A stretch of 64,000 nt of DNA. It comes from Azorhizobium sp943371865. GTDB taxonomy: Bacteria > Pseudomonadota > Alphaproteobacteria > Rhizobiales > Xanthobacteraceae. Of the stretch, positions 9,192-17,499 are shown in pieces. A program made the position numbers and the translations under genes. The stretch is taken from assembly GCF_943371865.1 (NCBI RefSeq), contig NZ_CALRWL010000034.1, forward strand, positions 4,162 to 68,161. The letters run 5' to 3'. The notes beneath the pieces were generated by a model, which was not told the DNA's origin, did no database searches, and worked only from the letters and a program-made list of their open reading frames with translations. Position 1 is the first letter of the stretch, and every line of letters starts with the position of its first letter.

Positions 9192-9950
9192 ATGACAAAA
9201 GCCACCACTTTGCGTCGCGTGAGCGCGCTCGCCGTCGCCGCGATCACGCTCGGTGTCGCGGGCGGGGCTTTGGCCCAGACCGCAGCACCGGCGAAGCCCG
9301 CCGCCAAGCCCGCCCAGGCGCAGCCCGCCGCGCCCGCGCAGGCGCCCGCCGCGCAGCAGCAGGCGCCGCAGTCGGTGGCCGTGCCGGGCATCAATACGCC
9401 TTGGACCAAGGTGTGCGGCTCCGATCCGGCCTCCAACAAGGAAATCTGCATGACCACGCAGGATTTCACGGCGGAGACGGGCCAGCCCCTGGCCTCCGCG
9501 GCGATCCGCGAGGTCAAGGACGATCCGAACAAGAAGTTCATCGTGTCCGTGCCGGTGGGCATGCTGCTCCAGCCCGGCACCCGGGTGGTGATCGATCAGC
9601 AGCCGCCGCTGGCGCTGAAGTATGAGATCTGCTTCCCGAACGGCTGCTTCGCCGGCATGGACGTGAACGCGGAGTTCGTGACCAAGCTGAAGAAGTCGCA
9701 GAGCATGACCATCCAGGCGTTGCAGATGGGCGGTCGCACGCTGAATTTCGTGCTGCCCACCAAGGAATTCGCCAAGGCCTATGACGGCGCGCCGTCCGAT
9801 CCCAACGTGGTGGCGGCCGAGCGTCAGAAGCTGGCGGACGAACTGCAGAAGCTGGCGCAGAAGAAGATGGAAGCCAACCAGCCTGCCGGCGCCGCGCCTG
9901 CTCCCGGCGCGGCCCCTGCGGCTCCCGCCCCGGCCGCCCCGGCGCGCTGA
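9192..9950 (+). CDS. Invasion-associated locus B (IalB) family periplasmic protein
   Basis: IalB-family proteins are exported proteins widespread in alphaproteobacteria; the founding member contributes to erythrocyte invasion by Bartonella, but the role in free-living species is unclear. The 252-residue protein has a signal peptide (about 1-28), an Ala/Pro/Gln-rich linker (about 30-60), and the IalB domain (about 70-205). That domain has paired cysteines in WTKVCGSDPASNKEICMTT and YEICFPNGCFAGM. The tail is a short helix followed by an Ala-Pro-rich end. ATG 9192 was chosen because it is preceded by a purine-rich site and begins a good signal peptide; an upstream in-frame ATG at 9045 would bury that signal. 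Confidence 0.88.
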   Translation: MTKATTLRRVSALAVAAITLGVAGGALAQTAAPAKPAAKPAQAQPAAPAQAPAAQQQAPQSVAVPGINTPWTKVCGSDPASNKEICMTTQDFTAETGQPLASAAIREVKDDPNKKFIVSVPVGMLLQPGTRVVIDQQPPLALKYEICFPNGCFAGMDVNAEFVTKLKKSQSMTIQALQMGGRTLNFVLPTKEFAKAYDGAPSDPNVVAAERQKLADELQKLAQKKMEANQPAGAAPAPGAAPAAPAPAAPAR

Positions 9951-9972
9951 TCAAGCCTCGGTCCCAGAACTG

Positions 9973-10001
9973 AAAACGGCGCGCCTCTGGCGCGCCGTTT
10001 T
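9973..10001. terminator. Bidirectional intrinsic terminator
   Basis: AAAACGGCGCGCC (9973-9985), loop TCT, then GGCGCGCCGTTTT (9989-10001): a perfect 13-bp stem flanked by A and T runs, so it can work for ialB (+) and for the convergent chemoreceptor (-). Confidence 0.85.
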
Positions 10002-10019
10002 GCGTATGGGGGGCCGCTC

Positions 10020-12104
10020 TCAGGCGCTGCGGATGCGGGCGACAAAGGTGTCGGTGGCCACCCGCAATTCGGTGGAGGTGCGCGACAGCTCGGTGGATGC
10101 GCCCAGCACCTGGCTGGCGGCACTGCCGGTCTCCGCCGCGGTCTGATTGACCTCGATCATGTTCTCCGAGGCATCGCGCGCGCCCTCGGAGGCGCGGGCG
10201 ATGGAACTGGCGATCTCGTCGGTGGCGGCGGACTGCTGGAATACCGCCGAGGCGATGGTGGTGGAGATCTCGTTCATGTGACCGATAGTGGAGGCGATGC
10301 CGGTGATGGCGGAGACCGCCTCGTCGGTGGCGCGCTGGACGGTGGAGATCTGGGCCTCGATCTCGGCGGTGGCCTTTGAGGTCTGCTCGGCGAGGTTCTT
10401 CACCTCGGAGGCGACCACGGCGAAGCCGCGGCCGGCCTCGCCGGCGCGGGCGGCCTCGATGGTGGCGTTGAGGGCCAACAGGTTGGTCTGGCCGGCGATG
10501 TCGCTGATGAGGCGCAGGATGTCGCCGATGCGGCGGGCGGCCTCGGACATGGTGGTGACCTTGGAGGCGGCGTCATTGGCCTCGGTCACCGCGACGCCGG
10601 CGATGCGGGCGGATTCCTTCACCCGCGCGCCGATTTCGGTGACCGAGGCGGAGAGTTCCTCGGCGGCGGCGGCGACCGCCTCCACCATCTCATTGGCGAC
10701 CTGGGAGGCCTGGGTGGCCTGGCCGGAGCGGTTGGAGGTCTGTTCGGCCATGATGGACAGGCCGCGGGCCGAAGCCTGCAGTTCCTCGGAGGTGGAGGAG
10801 ACCGATCCGGCGATCTTGCCGACCACCCGATCGAGTTCGTCGGCGACATCATGGAAGGCGCGGCGGCGATCCTCCTCCGCCTGGGCCCGCATCTGCACAT
10901 GCTCCTGCTGCAGGCGCACCATCTCCAGGCTGTTGCCGCGCAGGATCTCCACCGCGCGGCCGATCTCGCCGACCTCGTCCTTGCGGGCGGTGCCGGTGAT
11001 TTCGACGTCCAGCACGCCGTGGGCGATCTGTTCGATTCCCCGGGTCATGTCCCGGATGGGCTGGATCAGGCGGCGGTTGATGAAGATAGCGAAGCCGGCG
11101 ACGATGGCGAGAATGGCCAGCACGACGGCGCAGGCCATGAAGAACCCGCTGCGCGCGGTGGCGATGCTGGTGTCCGACTGGGCGCTAGCGGCAACAAAGG
11201 CGGCATCGCGCGGGGCAAGGCCATCCAGCAGGCTCTGGCGGATCTGGGCGCGCCAGTCATCGACGGTGAAGGGGGGCGGGGTTTCGCCCTTGGCGGCGGC
11301 AAAGCCCTTCAGGGTGATGGCATTGCCTGCGTCCAGGAAGCCGGCCTTGGCCTTTTGCATCGCGGCGGCGAGGCCGGGCACCGTCTCCACGTCCTTGCCC
11401 ATATGCGTCAGCGCTGCCCAATAGGCGGTGACCTGGCCGTCCAACTGGAGAAACTGCTCGATCTGGGCGGGTGAGAACGTCTTCCCCGAGCCGAGGAACA
11501 CGGTGATCATGGTGGCGCGGCGCCCACCCACGTCGCGAATGGTGGACGACATCCGCGCCAGCGAGGCGAGGCGGCCGATGGAGGTGTCATTGTCGCCGGC
11601 GCGCAGTTCCAGCGTGGCGGACACCCGGGACAGATCCTGCAGGTAGGTCTGGGCGGTGGGCAGGAAGCTGGCAACGAAGGCACCGTCGCGCTGGGCGCGG
11701 GGCCGATCCAGTTCCACGAGCGCGCGGGCGCGCAAGGTGCGGATGTTGCCCGCGATGGTCTTGATGGCAGCCTCGACCGACGTGCGATCGGCGGCGCCAA
11801 GGTTTTCCGCCGAGGCCTGCGTCGCCTTGATGCTGTCCTCGGTGCGGGAGATCACCGCGCGGCGGTTGTCGAGTTGCGCTGCGGTGGGGGCGGCTTCGGC
11901 CAGGAGGGCCGGGCTGAGATCGCCGCGCTCCAGAGAGTATTTATCCATCACAGAAGCGAGGTTGGCGAAGACTTGCATCTGCGCCTTCGCGTCAAGTGCA
12001 GCCTGCCAAAGGTACCACTGGTTGACGGCGAAAGCTGTGCTTGCAATGAGAGAAAAAGCGCCAAGTGTTGATATGCACAGTAATATAATGCCGCGAATAC
12101 GCAT
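10020..12104 (-). CDS. Methyl-accepting chemotaxis protein (tandem copy 1)
   Basis: This is a transmembrane chemoreceptor that signals through CheW/CheA. Its 694 residues comprise a first membrane segment (about 8-30), a periplasmic helical sensor (about 31-315), a second membrane segment (about 318-340), a HAMP domain (about 340-395) and a cytoplasmic signalling domain (about 430-694). The signalling domain has the hairpin-tip core IAGQTNLLALNATIEAARAG. The ATG at 12104 is used because MRIRG then aligns with the start of the next gene and GGAGA precedes it; an upstream alternative at 12143 lacks this. The last 219 residues are identical to those of the adjacent copy, while the sensors have diverged, so the ligands probably differ. 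Confidence 0.94.
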   Translation of the reverse strand: MRIRGIILLCISTLGAFSLIASTAFAVNQWYLWQAALDAKAQMQVFANLASVMDKYSLERGDLSPALLAEAAPTAAQLDNRRAVISRTEDSIKATQASAENLGAADRTSVEAAIKTIAGNIRTLRARALVELDRPRAQRDGAFVASFLPTAQTYLQDLSRVSATLELRAGDNDTSIGRLASLARMSSTIRDVGGRRATMITVFLGSGKTFSPAQIEQFLQLDGQVTAYWAALTHMGKDVETVPGLAAAMQKAKAGFLDAGNAITLKGFAAAKGETPPPFTVDDWRAQIRQSLLDGLAPRDAAFVAASAQSDTSIATARSGFFMACAVVLAILAIVAGFAIFINRRLIQPIRDMTRGIEQIAHGVLDVEITGTARKDEVGEIGRAVEILRGNSLEMVRLQQEHVQMRAQAEEDRRRAFHDVADELDRVVGKIAGSVSSTSEELQASARGLSIMAEQTSNRSGQATQASQVANEMVEAVAAAAEELSASVTEIGARVKESARIAGVAVTEANDAASKVTTMSEAARRIGDILRLISDIAGQTNLLALNATIEAARAGEAGRGFAVVASEVKNLAEQTSKATAEIEAQISTVQRATDEAVSAITGIASTIGHMNEISTTIASAVFQQSAATDEIASSIARASEGARDASENMIEVNQTAAETGSAASQVLGASTELSRTSTELRVATDTFVARIRSA

Positions 12105-12241
12105 AAAAATCTCCAGGCAGCAAAGTCTCCCGCGCTGCAACATCTAGCGTGAAGCTTGCGTGGGGCTGTTGATTTTACGCATCATAATGTTGAATTAATC
12201 TGGAGCGCGCGCACAGGTCGTCCCGCCCATCCCCTGAAACG

Positions 12242-12270
12242 CAAACGGCGCGCCATTGGCGCGCCGTTTG
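12242..12270 (-). terminator. Intrinsic-type terminator of second chemoreceptor
   Basis: CAAACGGCGCGCC (12242-12254), loop ATT, GGCGCGCCGTTTG (12258-12270). It lies just past the stop of the second receptor and closely resembles the stem at 9973-10001, so the terminator was probably duplicated together with the gene. Confidence 0.7.
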
Positions 12271-12289
12271 GTGTTTCGGGTGGCGTATC

Positions 12290-14377
12290 TCAGGCGCTGC
12301 GGATGCGGGCGACGAAGGTGTCGGTGGCCACCCGCAATTCGGTGGAGGTGCGCGACAGCTCGGTGGATGCGCCCAGCACCTGGCTGGCGGCACTGCCGGT
12401 CTCCGCCGCGGTCTGATTGACCTCGATCATGTTCTCGGAGGCATCGCGCGCGCCCTCGGAGGCGCGGGCGATGGAGCTGGCGATCTCGTCGGTGGCGGCG
12501 GACTGCTGGAACACCGCCGAGGCAATGGTGGTGGAGATCTCGTTCATATGGCCGATAGTGGAGGCGATGCCGGTGATGGCGGAGACCGCCTCATCGGTGG
12601 CGCGCTGGACGGTGGAGATCTGGGCCTCGATCTCGGCGGTGGCCTTTGAGGTCTGCTCGGCGAGGTTCTTCACCTCGGAGGCGACCACGGCGAAGCCGCG
12701 ACCGGCCTCGCCGGCGCGGGCGGCCTCAATGGTGGCATTGAGGGCCAGCAGGTTGGTCTGGCCGGCAATGTCGCTGATGAGGCGCAGGATGTCGCCGATG
12801 CGGCGGGCGGCCTCGGACATGGTGGTGACCTTGGAGGCGGCGTCATTGGCCTCGGTCACCGCGACGCCGGCGATGCGGGCGGATTCCTTCACCCGCGCGC
12901 CGATTTCAGTGACCGAGGCGGAGAGTTCCTCGGCGGCGGCGGCGACTGCACCCACCATGTCGTTGGCCACTTGAGAGGCCTGGGTGGCCTGGCCGGAGCG
13001 ACTGGAGGTCTGCTCGGCCATGATCGACATGCCGCGGGCGGAAGCCTGCAGTTCCTCGGAGGTGGAGGAGACCGATCCGGCGATCTGCCCGACCACCCGT
13101 TCCAGTTCGTCGGCCACATCGTGGAAGGCTTTGCGGCGATCCTGCTCGGCCTGGACACGAATGGTAACTTGGTCTTCCTGCAGCCGGACCATCTCCTGGC
13201 TGTTGCCGCGCAGGACCTCGACGGCGCGACCGATCTCGCCCACTTCATCCCGGCGGTCCAGGCCCGGGATGTCCACGTCGAAGACGCCCTTGGAGATCTG
13301 CTCGATGCCGACCGCGAGCGTGCGGATGGGTTGCACCACGCGGCGGGTGATGAAGACGGCGAAACCGGCGATCAGGGCCAGGATCGCCACGATGCCGACG
13401 CAGGCGAGGATGAAGCCGAGGCGGGCATTGGCGATGCTGGTCTGCGACTGGATCGCGGCAGCGGCGAAGGCCGCGTCACGGGGCGCCAGCGACTTGACCA
13501 GGATCGGGCTGATCTGGGCGCGCCATTCACCCACCGGCATGGGCGCCGGTGCGTCGGGGGACTTGGCGGCGTCGAAAATCTTCCGGGTGGCCCGGCCGCC
13601 CTCGACGACAAAGCCCTTTTCGGCCGCTTCCAGCGCGGCGGAGATGCCGGGAACGTCATCCAGTTCGTGACCGGCGTGCAGCAACACGGCCCAATAAGCG
13701 GCGACCTGACCGTCGAGCAGCAGGAACTGCTCCATGGTCTCCGGCGTGAATTTCTTGCCGGAGCCGAGATAGGTCGTCAGCATGGTGGACCGACGCCCGG
13801 CGGTATCGCGCATGGCGGCGGAAATGCGGGCCAGGGAGGCCAGGCGGCCGATGGAGGTATTTTCGTTGCTCGCGCGCAATTCCAGCGCGGAAGAGATCTT
13901 GGCGATCGCCTGGAGCACCTCGGTGGCTTCCGGCACGTAGCGGGCGACCACTTGGGGGTCGCGCTCGGCGCGGGGCTTCTGCATCTGCGGCCAGGCGGTA
14001 TCGCGCAATTGGCGCATGTTCTTCGCGGCAGCGGCGATCGGGCCTTCCACGGCCGCGCGATCGCTGGCACCGAGGGCTGCGGCAAACGTCTGCGACGCGG
14101 CCAGAACCTCATCCGTGCGGCCGGTGTTCCTCTTGGCGGTCTCGATCATGGCCGGAGTCGCCGCAGCCTCGCCGAGCAGCATCTGGTTGTAGTCGCCGCG
14201 CTCGACGGAGTAGCGCTCATTGACATAAGCGAGGTTGGCGAAGACCTGCATCAGGGCCTGGGCGGTCGTTGCCGACTGCCAGTTTCGCCACTCGCCGACC
14301 GCGAACATGACACCGCCGGCGAGCGAAACCGCCCCCAACGTTGAAATGCAAAGTAGAAACAACCCCCGAATGCGCAT
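12290..14377 (-). CDS. Methyl-accepting chemotaxis protein (tandem copy 2)
   Basis: A 695-residue transmembrane chemoreceptor with the same layout as its downstream neighbour: MRIRGLFLLC start, membrane segments at about 8-30 and 317-340, a periplasmic helical sensor between them, HAMP, then the MCP signalling domain. Residues from AVAAAAEELSAS to the C-terminus are identical to the first copy, but the sensors differ clearly. The ribosome-binding site GGAGGATAGG directly before the ATG at 14377 is strong. A 185-bp gap with a terminator separates the two receptors, so each probably has its own promoter. A perfect inverted repeat upstream may regulate this copy. Confidence 0.94.
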   Translation of the reverse strand: MRIRGLFLLCISTLGAVSLAGGVMFAVGEWRNWQSATTAQALMQVFANLAYVNERYSVERGDYNQMLLGEAAATPAMIETAKRNTGRTDEVLAASQTFAAALGASDRAAVEGPIAAAAKNMRQLRDTAWPQMQKPRAERDPQVVARYVPEATEVLQAIAKISSALELRASNENTSIGRLASLARISAAMRDTAGRRSTMLTTYLGSGKKFTPETMEQFLLLDGQVAAYWAVLLHAGHELDDVPGISAALEAAEKGFVVEGGRATRKIFDAAKSPDAPAPMPVGEWRAQISPILVKSLAPRDAAFAAAAIQSQTSIANARLGFILACVGIVAILALIAGFAVFITRRVVQPIRTLAVGIEQISKGVFDVDIPGLDRRDEVGEIGRAVEVLRGNSQEMVRLQEDQVTIRVQAEQDRRKAFHDVADELERVVGQIAGSVSSTSEELQASARGMSIMAEQTSSRSGQATQASQVANDMVGAVAAAAEELSASVTEIGARVKESARIAGVAVTEANDAASKVTTMSEAARRIGDILRLISDIAGQTNLLALNATIEAARAGEAGRGFAVVASEVKNLAEQTSKATAEIEAQISTVQRATDEAVSAITGIASTIGHMNEISTTIASAVFQQSAATDEIASSIARASEGARDASENMIEVNQTAAETGSAASQVLGASTELSRTSTELRVATDTFVARIRSA

Positions 14378-14753
14378 CCTATCCTCCGGATCGCGAGAAC
14401 CCAGAGTGCAATCTTACCGAGTGAGCTTGTCCGAGGCTGTGTTTGTCATTGCTAGCTATCGACGCGTGCAATGCACAATTTTTTGGACGCATTGCACATG
14501 TGCGGGCGAGGTGCGGAGGTGGCGTTGATGGTGGGGGCGGCGGTGCGCGCACAGGTGCGCCGCGGTGCCGATCACGCGGTGTCGATTACGCAGCGGCATG
14601 GCGCGATATGCGGGCGTGTCCGCAGGAGGCACGTCAGGTCACAGGGCTGGCCGCAGGGCGTCGTAGGGTCAGGCCGGCCGGAGGTGTACCGGTTCACGCG
14701 ATCAGCCGTATCGGCCGCGGGCGAGTGAGCGCCCCCGATCGACGGCAGGCGCG
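14378..14753. other. Intergenic region without a recognised gene
   Basis: 376 bp lie between the start of chemoreceptor 2 and the stop of hspQ. The right part near 14500-14750 is GC-rich, with short open frames that lack family-like sequence. Apart from the GTGCAAT repeats nothing was recognised. Confidence 0.5.
14406..14497. promoter_or_regulatory. Candidate operator: three GTGCAAT sites upstream of chemoreceptor 2
   Basis: GTGCAATGC (14466-14474) and GCATTGCAC (14489-14497) form a perfect 9-bp inverted repeat with a 14-nt A/T-rich spacer. A third half-site, GTGCAAT, lies at 14406-14412, about 30 bp from the start codon. This looks like a binding site for a dimeric regulator; the regulator is unknown. 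Confidence 0.4.
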
Positions 14754-15215
14754 TCAGTTCAGAAGGTCGCGCCGCACCCGCCAGCCACCGGCTCCATCCT
14801 CGGCAAGGGCTTCGGCAACGCGGGGATGGCGCACCGGCTCGTCGGAGGTGTCGGGCTCCAGATTCTGCTCGGAGACATAAGCGACGTATTCATTCTCCGC
14901 ATTCTCGGCCAGCAGATGATAGAAAGGCTGGTCCTTGCGGGGCCGGATTTCCTCCGGGATCGACAACCACCATTCCTCGGTATTGTCGAACACCGGGTCC
15001 ACGTCGAACACCACGCCCCGGAAGGGGAAATGGCGGTGGCGCACCACATCGCCGATGGAGAAGCGCGCCGTCCGGGTGCGGGTTACGGGCGCCGCTGCCG
15101 GCGCCGAGGGCGCCTCAAGGGCGGCGAGGGCGGGGCCGGCCAGATCGCGCACAGTGGGGCGCTTGCGCGCGCCCGGCGTGCCCGACTGCCCCTGGTCCTT
15201 CACGCTCCTCGCCAT
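14754..15215 (-). CDS. hspQ: HspQ / YccV-like hemimethylated-DNA-binding domain protein
   Basis: HspQ in enterobacteria is a small heat-shock protein that acts as a specificity factor for Lon protease and was first described as binding hemimethylated DNA. The 153-residue product has an Ala/Pro-rich N-terminal extension (about 1-48). The YccV-like domain follows: FSIGDVVRHRHFPFRGVVFD, then DPVFDNTEEWW, then DQPFYHLLAEN and YVAYVSEQNL. Length exceeds E. coli HspQ (about 105) because of the extension, which is common in alphaproteobacterial members. It lies alone on the minus strand, so its client proteins cannot be guessed from context. Confidence 0.88.
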   Translation of the reverse strand: MARSVKDQGQSGTPGARKRPTVRDLAGPALAALEAPSAPAAAPVTRTRTARFSIGDVVRHRHFPFRGVVFDVDPVFDNTEEWWLSIPEEIRPRKDQPFYHLLAENAENEYVAYVSEQNLEPDTSDEPVRHPRVAEALAEDGAGGWRVRRDLLN

Positions 15216-15363
15216 GCCACTGTTCCTTCGTGTCCAGACCTCGCCCGATGCCGCGCGGGGCCACCGGTTGAGTCGTCAGCATCTTACCCTGGCTAACCTT
15301 GCGCAAGCCCGTCTCGCACCGGCCGGGTAGTCCGGCCCAGGCGATCGCCCGGGCCGTGCGACC

Positions 15364-16404
15364 TCACAGTCCATAGACCTTGGCGAGGTCTGCGTCTTTC
15401 GCCGCGACGATCCGCGCCAGATCGACGATGACCTTCGCCTGCTTCCAGGTGGCGTCATCCTGCATCTTGCCGTCGATCATCACCGCGCCGGCGCCATCGG
15501 GCATGGCTTCCAGAATCTTCAGCGCGAATGCCACTTCGCCCGGATCGGGACTGAACACCCGTTTGGCGATCTCGATCTGGGTCGGGTGCAGCGACCAGGC
15601 GCCGACGCAGCCCTGAAGGAAGGCGTTGCGGAACTGGCTCTCGCACGCGGCCAGGTCGGCGAAGTCACCGAACGGGCCATAAAACGGCTTGATGGCCGCC
15701 GCCGCGCAGGCGTCCACCATTTTGCCGACTGTATAGTGCCACAGATCCTGTTGATAGGCGGCGCGCGGATTGTCGCCGTCCGGGTCCGCCAGGACCTTGT
15801 ATTCGGGATGGCCACCGCCGACGCGGGTGGTCTTCATGGCGCGGGAGGCGGCCAGATCCGCCGGGCCGAGGCTCATGCCGTGCATGCGCGGGGAGGCGCT
15901 CGCGATGTCCTCCACATTCTTCACGCCCTCGGCGGTCTCCAGAATGGCGTGGATCAGGATCGGCTTGCGCACCCCATGCTTGGCCTCCAGCTGGGCCAGC
16001 AACTGGTCGAGATAGAAGATGTCCCACGGCCCGTCCACCTTGGGCAGCATGATCACATCCAGCTTGTCGCCCACCGCGCCGACGATCTGGGTGATGTCGT
16101 CCAGCGCCCAGGGGCTGTTCAGCGCATTGATGCGGGTCCATAGCCCGGTGGTGCCATAGTCCACCGCCTTGGCCATCTCGATGAAGCCGGCGCGCGCGGC
16201 CTCCTTGGCGTCGATGGGGATGGCATCTTCCAGATTGCCCAGCACCACATCCACTTGGCGGGCGATGTCCGGCACCTTGCCGCGCATCTTTTCCAGATGC
16301 GGCGGTACGAAGTGGATCATGCGCTCCAGGCGCACCGGCAGGTCGCGATAAGGCGCCGGCGCGCCGATGGCGAGCGGCTTGAAGAAGTTGCGCGGCAGCT
16401 TCAC
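15364..16404 (-). CDS. mcl: L-malyl-CoA / beta-methylmalyl-CoA lyase
   Basis: An HpcH/HpaI-superfamily (CitE-like) enzyme that reversibly cleaves malyl-CoA and beta-methylmalyl-CoA to glyoxylate plus acetyl- or propionyl-CoA, as in the ethylmalonyl-CoA pathway. The 346-residue protein shows VVLGNLEDAIPIDAKEAAR, the Arg-containing TRINALNSPW segment, VDGPWDIFYLDQLL, the metal-binding Glu in ILETAEGV and Asp in SLGPADLAASR, and a C-terminal domain with GAVMIDGKMQD. The start is GTG at 16404: a strong GGGGGGA site lies just upstream and PRNFFKPL follows, the usual family beginning; a longer frame to 16590 has no such support. No other C2-assimilation genes are adjacent. Confidence 0.88.
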   Translation of the reverse strand: MKLPRNFFKPLAIGAPAPYRDLPVRLERMIHFVPPHLEKMRGKVPDIARQVDVVLGNLEDAIPIDAKEAARAGFIEMAKAVDYGTTGLWTRINALNSPWALDDITQIVGAVGDKLDVIMLPKVDGPWDIFYLDQLLAQLEAKHGVRKPILIHAILETAEGVKNVEDIASASPRMHGMSLGPADLAASRAMKTTRVGGGHPEYKVLADPDGDNPRAAYQQDLWHYTVGKMVDACAAAAIKPFYGPFGDFADLAACESQFRNAFLQGCVGAWSLHPTQIEIAKRVFSPDPGEVAFALKILEAMPDGAGAVMIDGKMQDDATWKQAKVIVDLARIVAAKDADLAKVYGL

Positions 16405-16608
16405 GGGATCCCCCCTGGAATTATGCCGCCAGAATGGACAGCCCATCCCGCCGCGGCAAGAGCAACTTTGCCGTGCAGCATGGCGGTGCGGCGGTGCAGC
16501 GATGACGGGGAGCCGACTTGGAGCCATCGCGCCGTCCTCGCGTGGGCGTGCCTTGACCCCAAGGTCCCGGCCCCTACCATTCGCGCCCACACGGATTGGA
16601 GGAACGCG

Positions 16609-17388
16609 GTGCTGTCACGGCGCGGACTATTGGCGGGGCTGGCTCTCGGCCTCGGCGGGGCGGTGCCGGGCGTACCGGCGTGGGCGCGGGTCGGGGCCTC
16701 CGACCTGCCGACGCAATTCCTGATCGGCTACGGCAGTCTGATCGACGCCGACTCACGCGCCGGCACAGCCGGGGCGCGGCTGGAGGCGGTACCCATGCGG
16801 GTGGCTGCGGATTTCGGCTGGCGACGGGTGTGGAATCTGGTGGCGGGGAGCGGATTCACCGCACTGGGCCTGGAGGCTGGCCGCACCGATGCCGCCGCCG
16901 AGACCATCAATGGGGTGCTGTTTCCGGTGGATGCGCCGACGCTGGCCAAGTTCGACCGGCGGGAGGCGGGCTATGACCGGGTTCTGGTGCCCAACGCTTT
17001 GATCCAGTCACTGTCCTGGATGCGCCTGCCGGAGGCCGGCAGGGTCTGGATCTATGTGCCGAAGCCGGGCGCGCGCACCTCGGTGCCGGACGCGGGCCAT
17101 CCCATCGTCCAGTCTTATGTGGATCTCGTGCTCTCCGGCGCGCTGGCCTATGGCGAGCCGTTCGCTCGCGAGGTGGTCGAGACCACCTTCGGCTGGGACA
17201 GCTTCTGGCTGAATGACCGGCCGTTTGCCCGCCGGCCCTGGTCGGCCAACCCGTCCGCGGGCACCATTGACCGCCTGCTGGCCACCACGCCGCCGGCAGA
17301 GGCGGCCTTTGCCCGGCGGCTGCTGAGCGAAGACTATGCGGCGCGCTATCTGATCCCCGCGCGCACCCTGGAACCGGCGCGACCCTGA
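16609..17388 (+). CDS. Tat-exported gamma-glutamylcyclotransferase-like protein
   Basis: The start is GTG at 16609, preceded by TTGGAGGA. It yields 259 residues beginning with LSRRGLLAGLALGLGG, a twin-arginine signal peptide. The mature part starts with the signature IGYGSLIDADSR of the gamma-glutamylcyclotransferase-like (BtrG) fold, followed by RRVWNLVAGSGFTALGLE and GVLFPVDAPTLAKFDRREAGYDRV; the Glu in RREAGY is the position used as acid/base in the family. Periplasmic export is unusual for this fold, whose known members are mainly cytosolic, so the substrate is unknown. Divergent from malyl-CoA lyase. Confidence 0.78.
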   Translation: MLSRRGLLAGLALGLGGAVPGVPAWARVGASDLPTQFLIGYGSLIDADSRAGTAGARLEAVPMRVAADFGWRRVWNLVAGSGFTALGLEAGRTDAAAETINGVLFPVDAPTLAKFDRREAGYDRVLVPNALIQSLSWMRLPEAGRVWIYVPKPGARTSVPDAGHPIVQSYVDLVLSGALAYGEPFAREVVETTFGWDSFWLNDRPFARRPWSANPSAGTIDRLLATTPPAEAAFARRLLSEDYAARYLIPARTLEPARP

Positions 17389-17499
17389 GGCCTACCGCAG
17401 TGCATCGCGCATAGCTTGGCGTGCCGCCTTGCGTCCGGCGTGACTTGTGAGGGACCCGCGAACATCGTCTCTTCGCGCCTGCCAGTGTCTGCAGGTGCC

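Noticed and set aside
14471..14728. 85-codon open frame upstream of chemoreceptor 2
   Set aside because: It starts inside the inverted repeat, has no good ribosome-binding site and encodes a sequence of no recognisable character.
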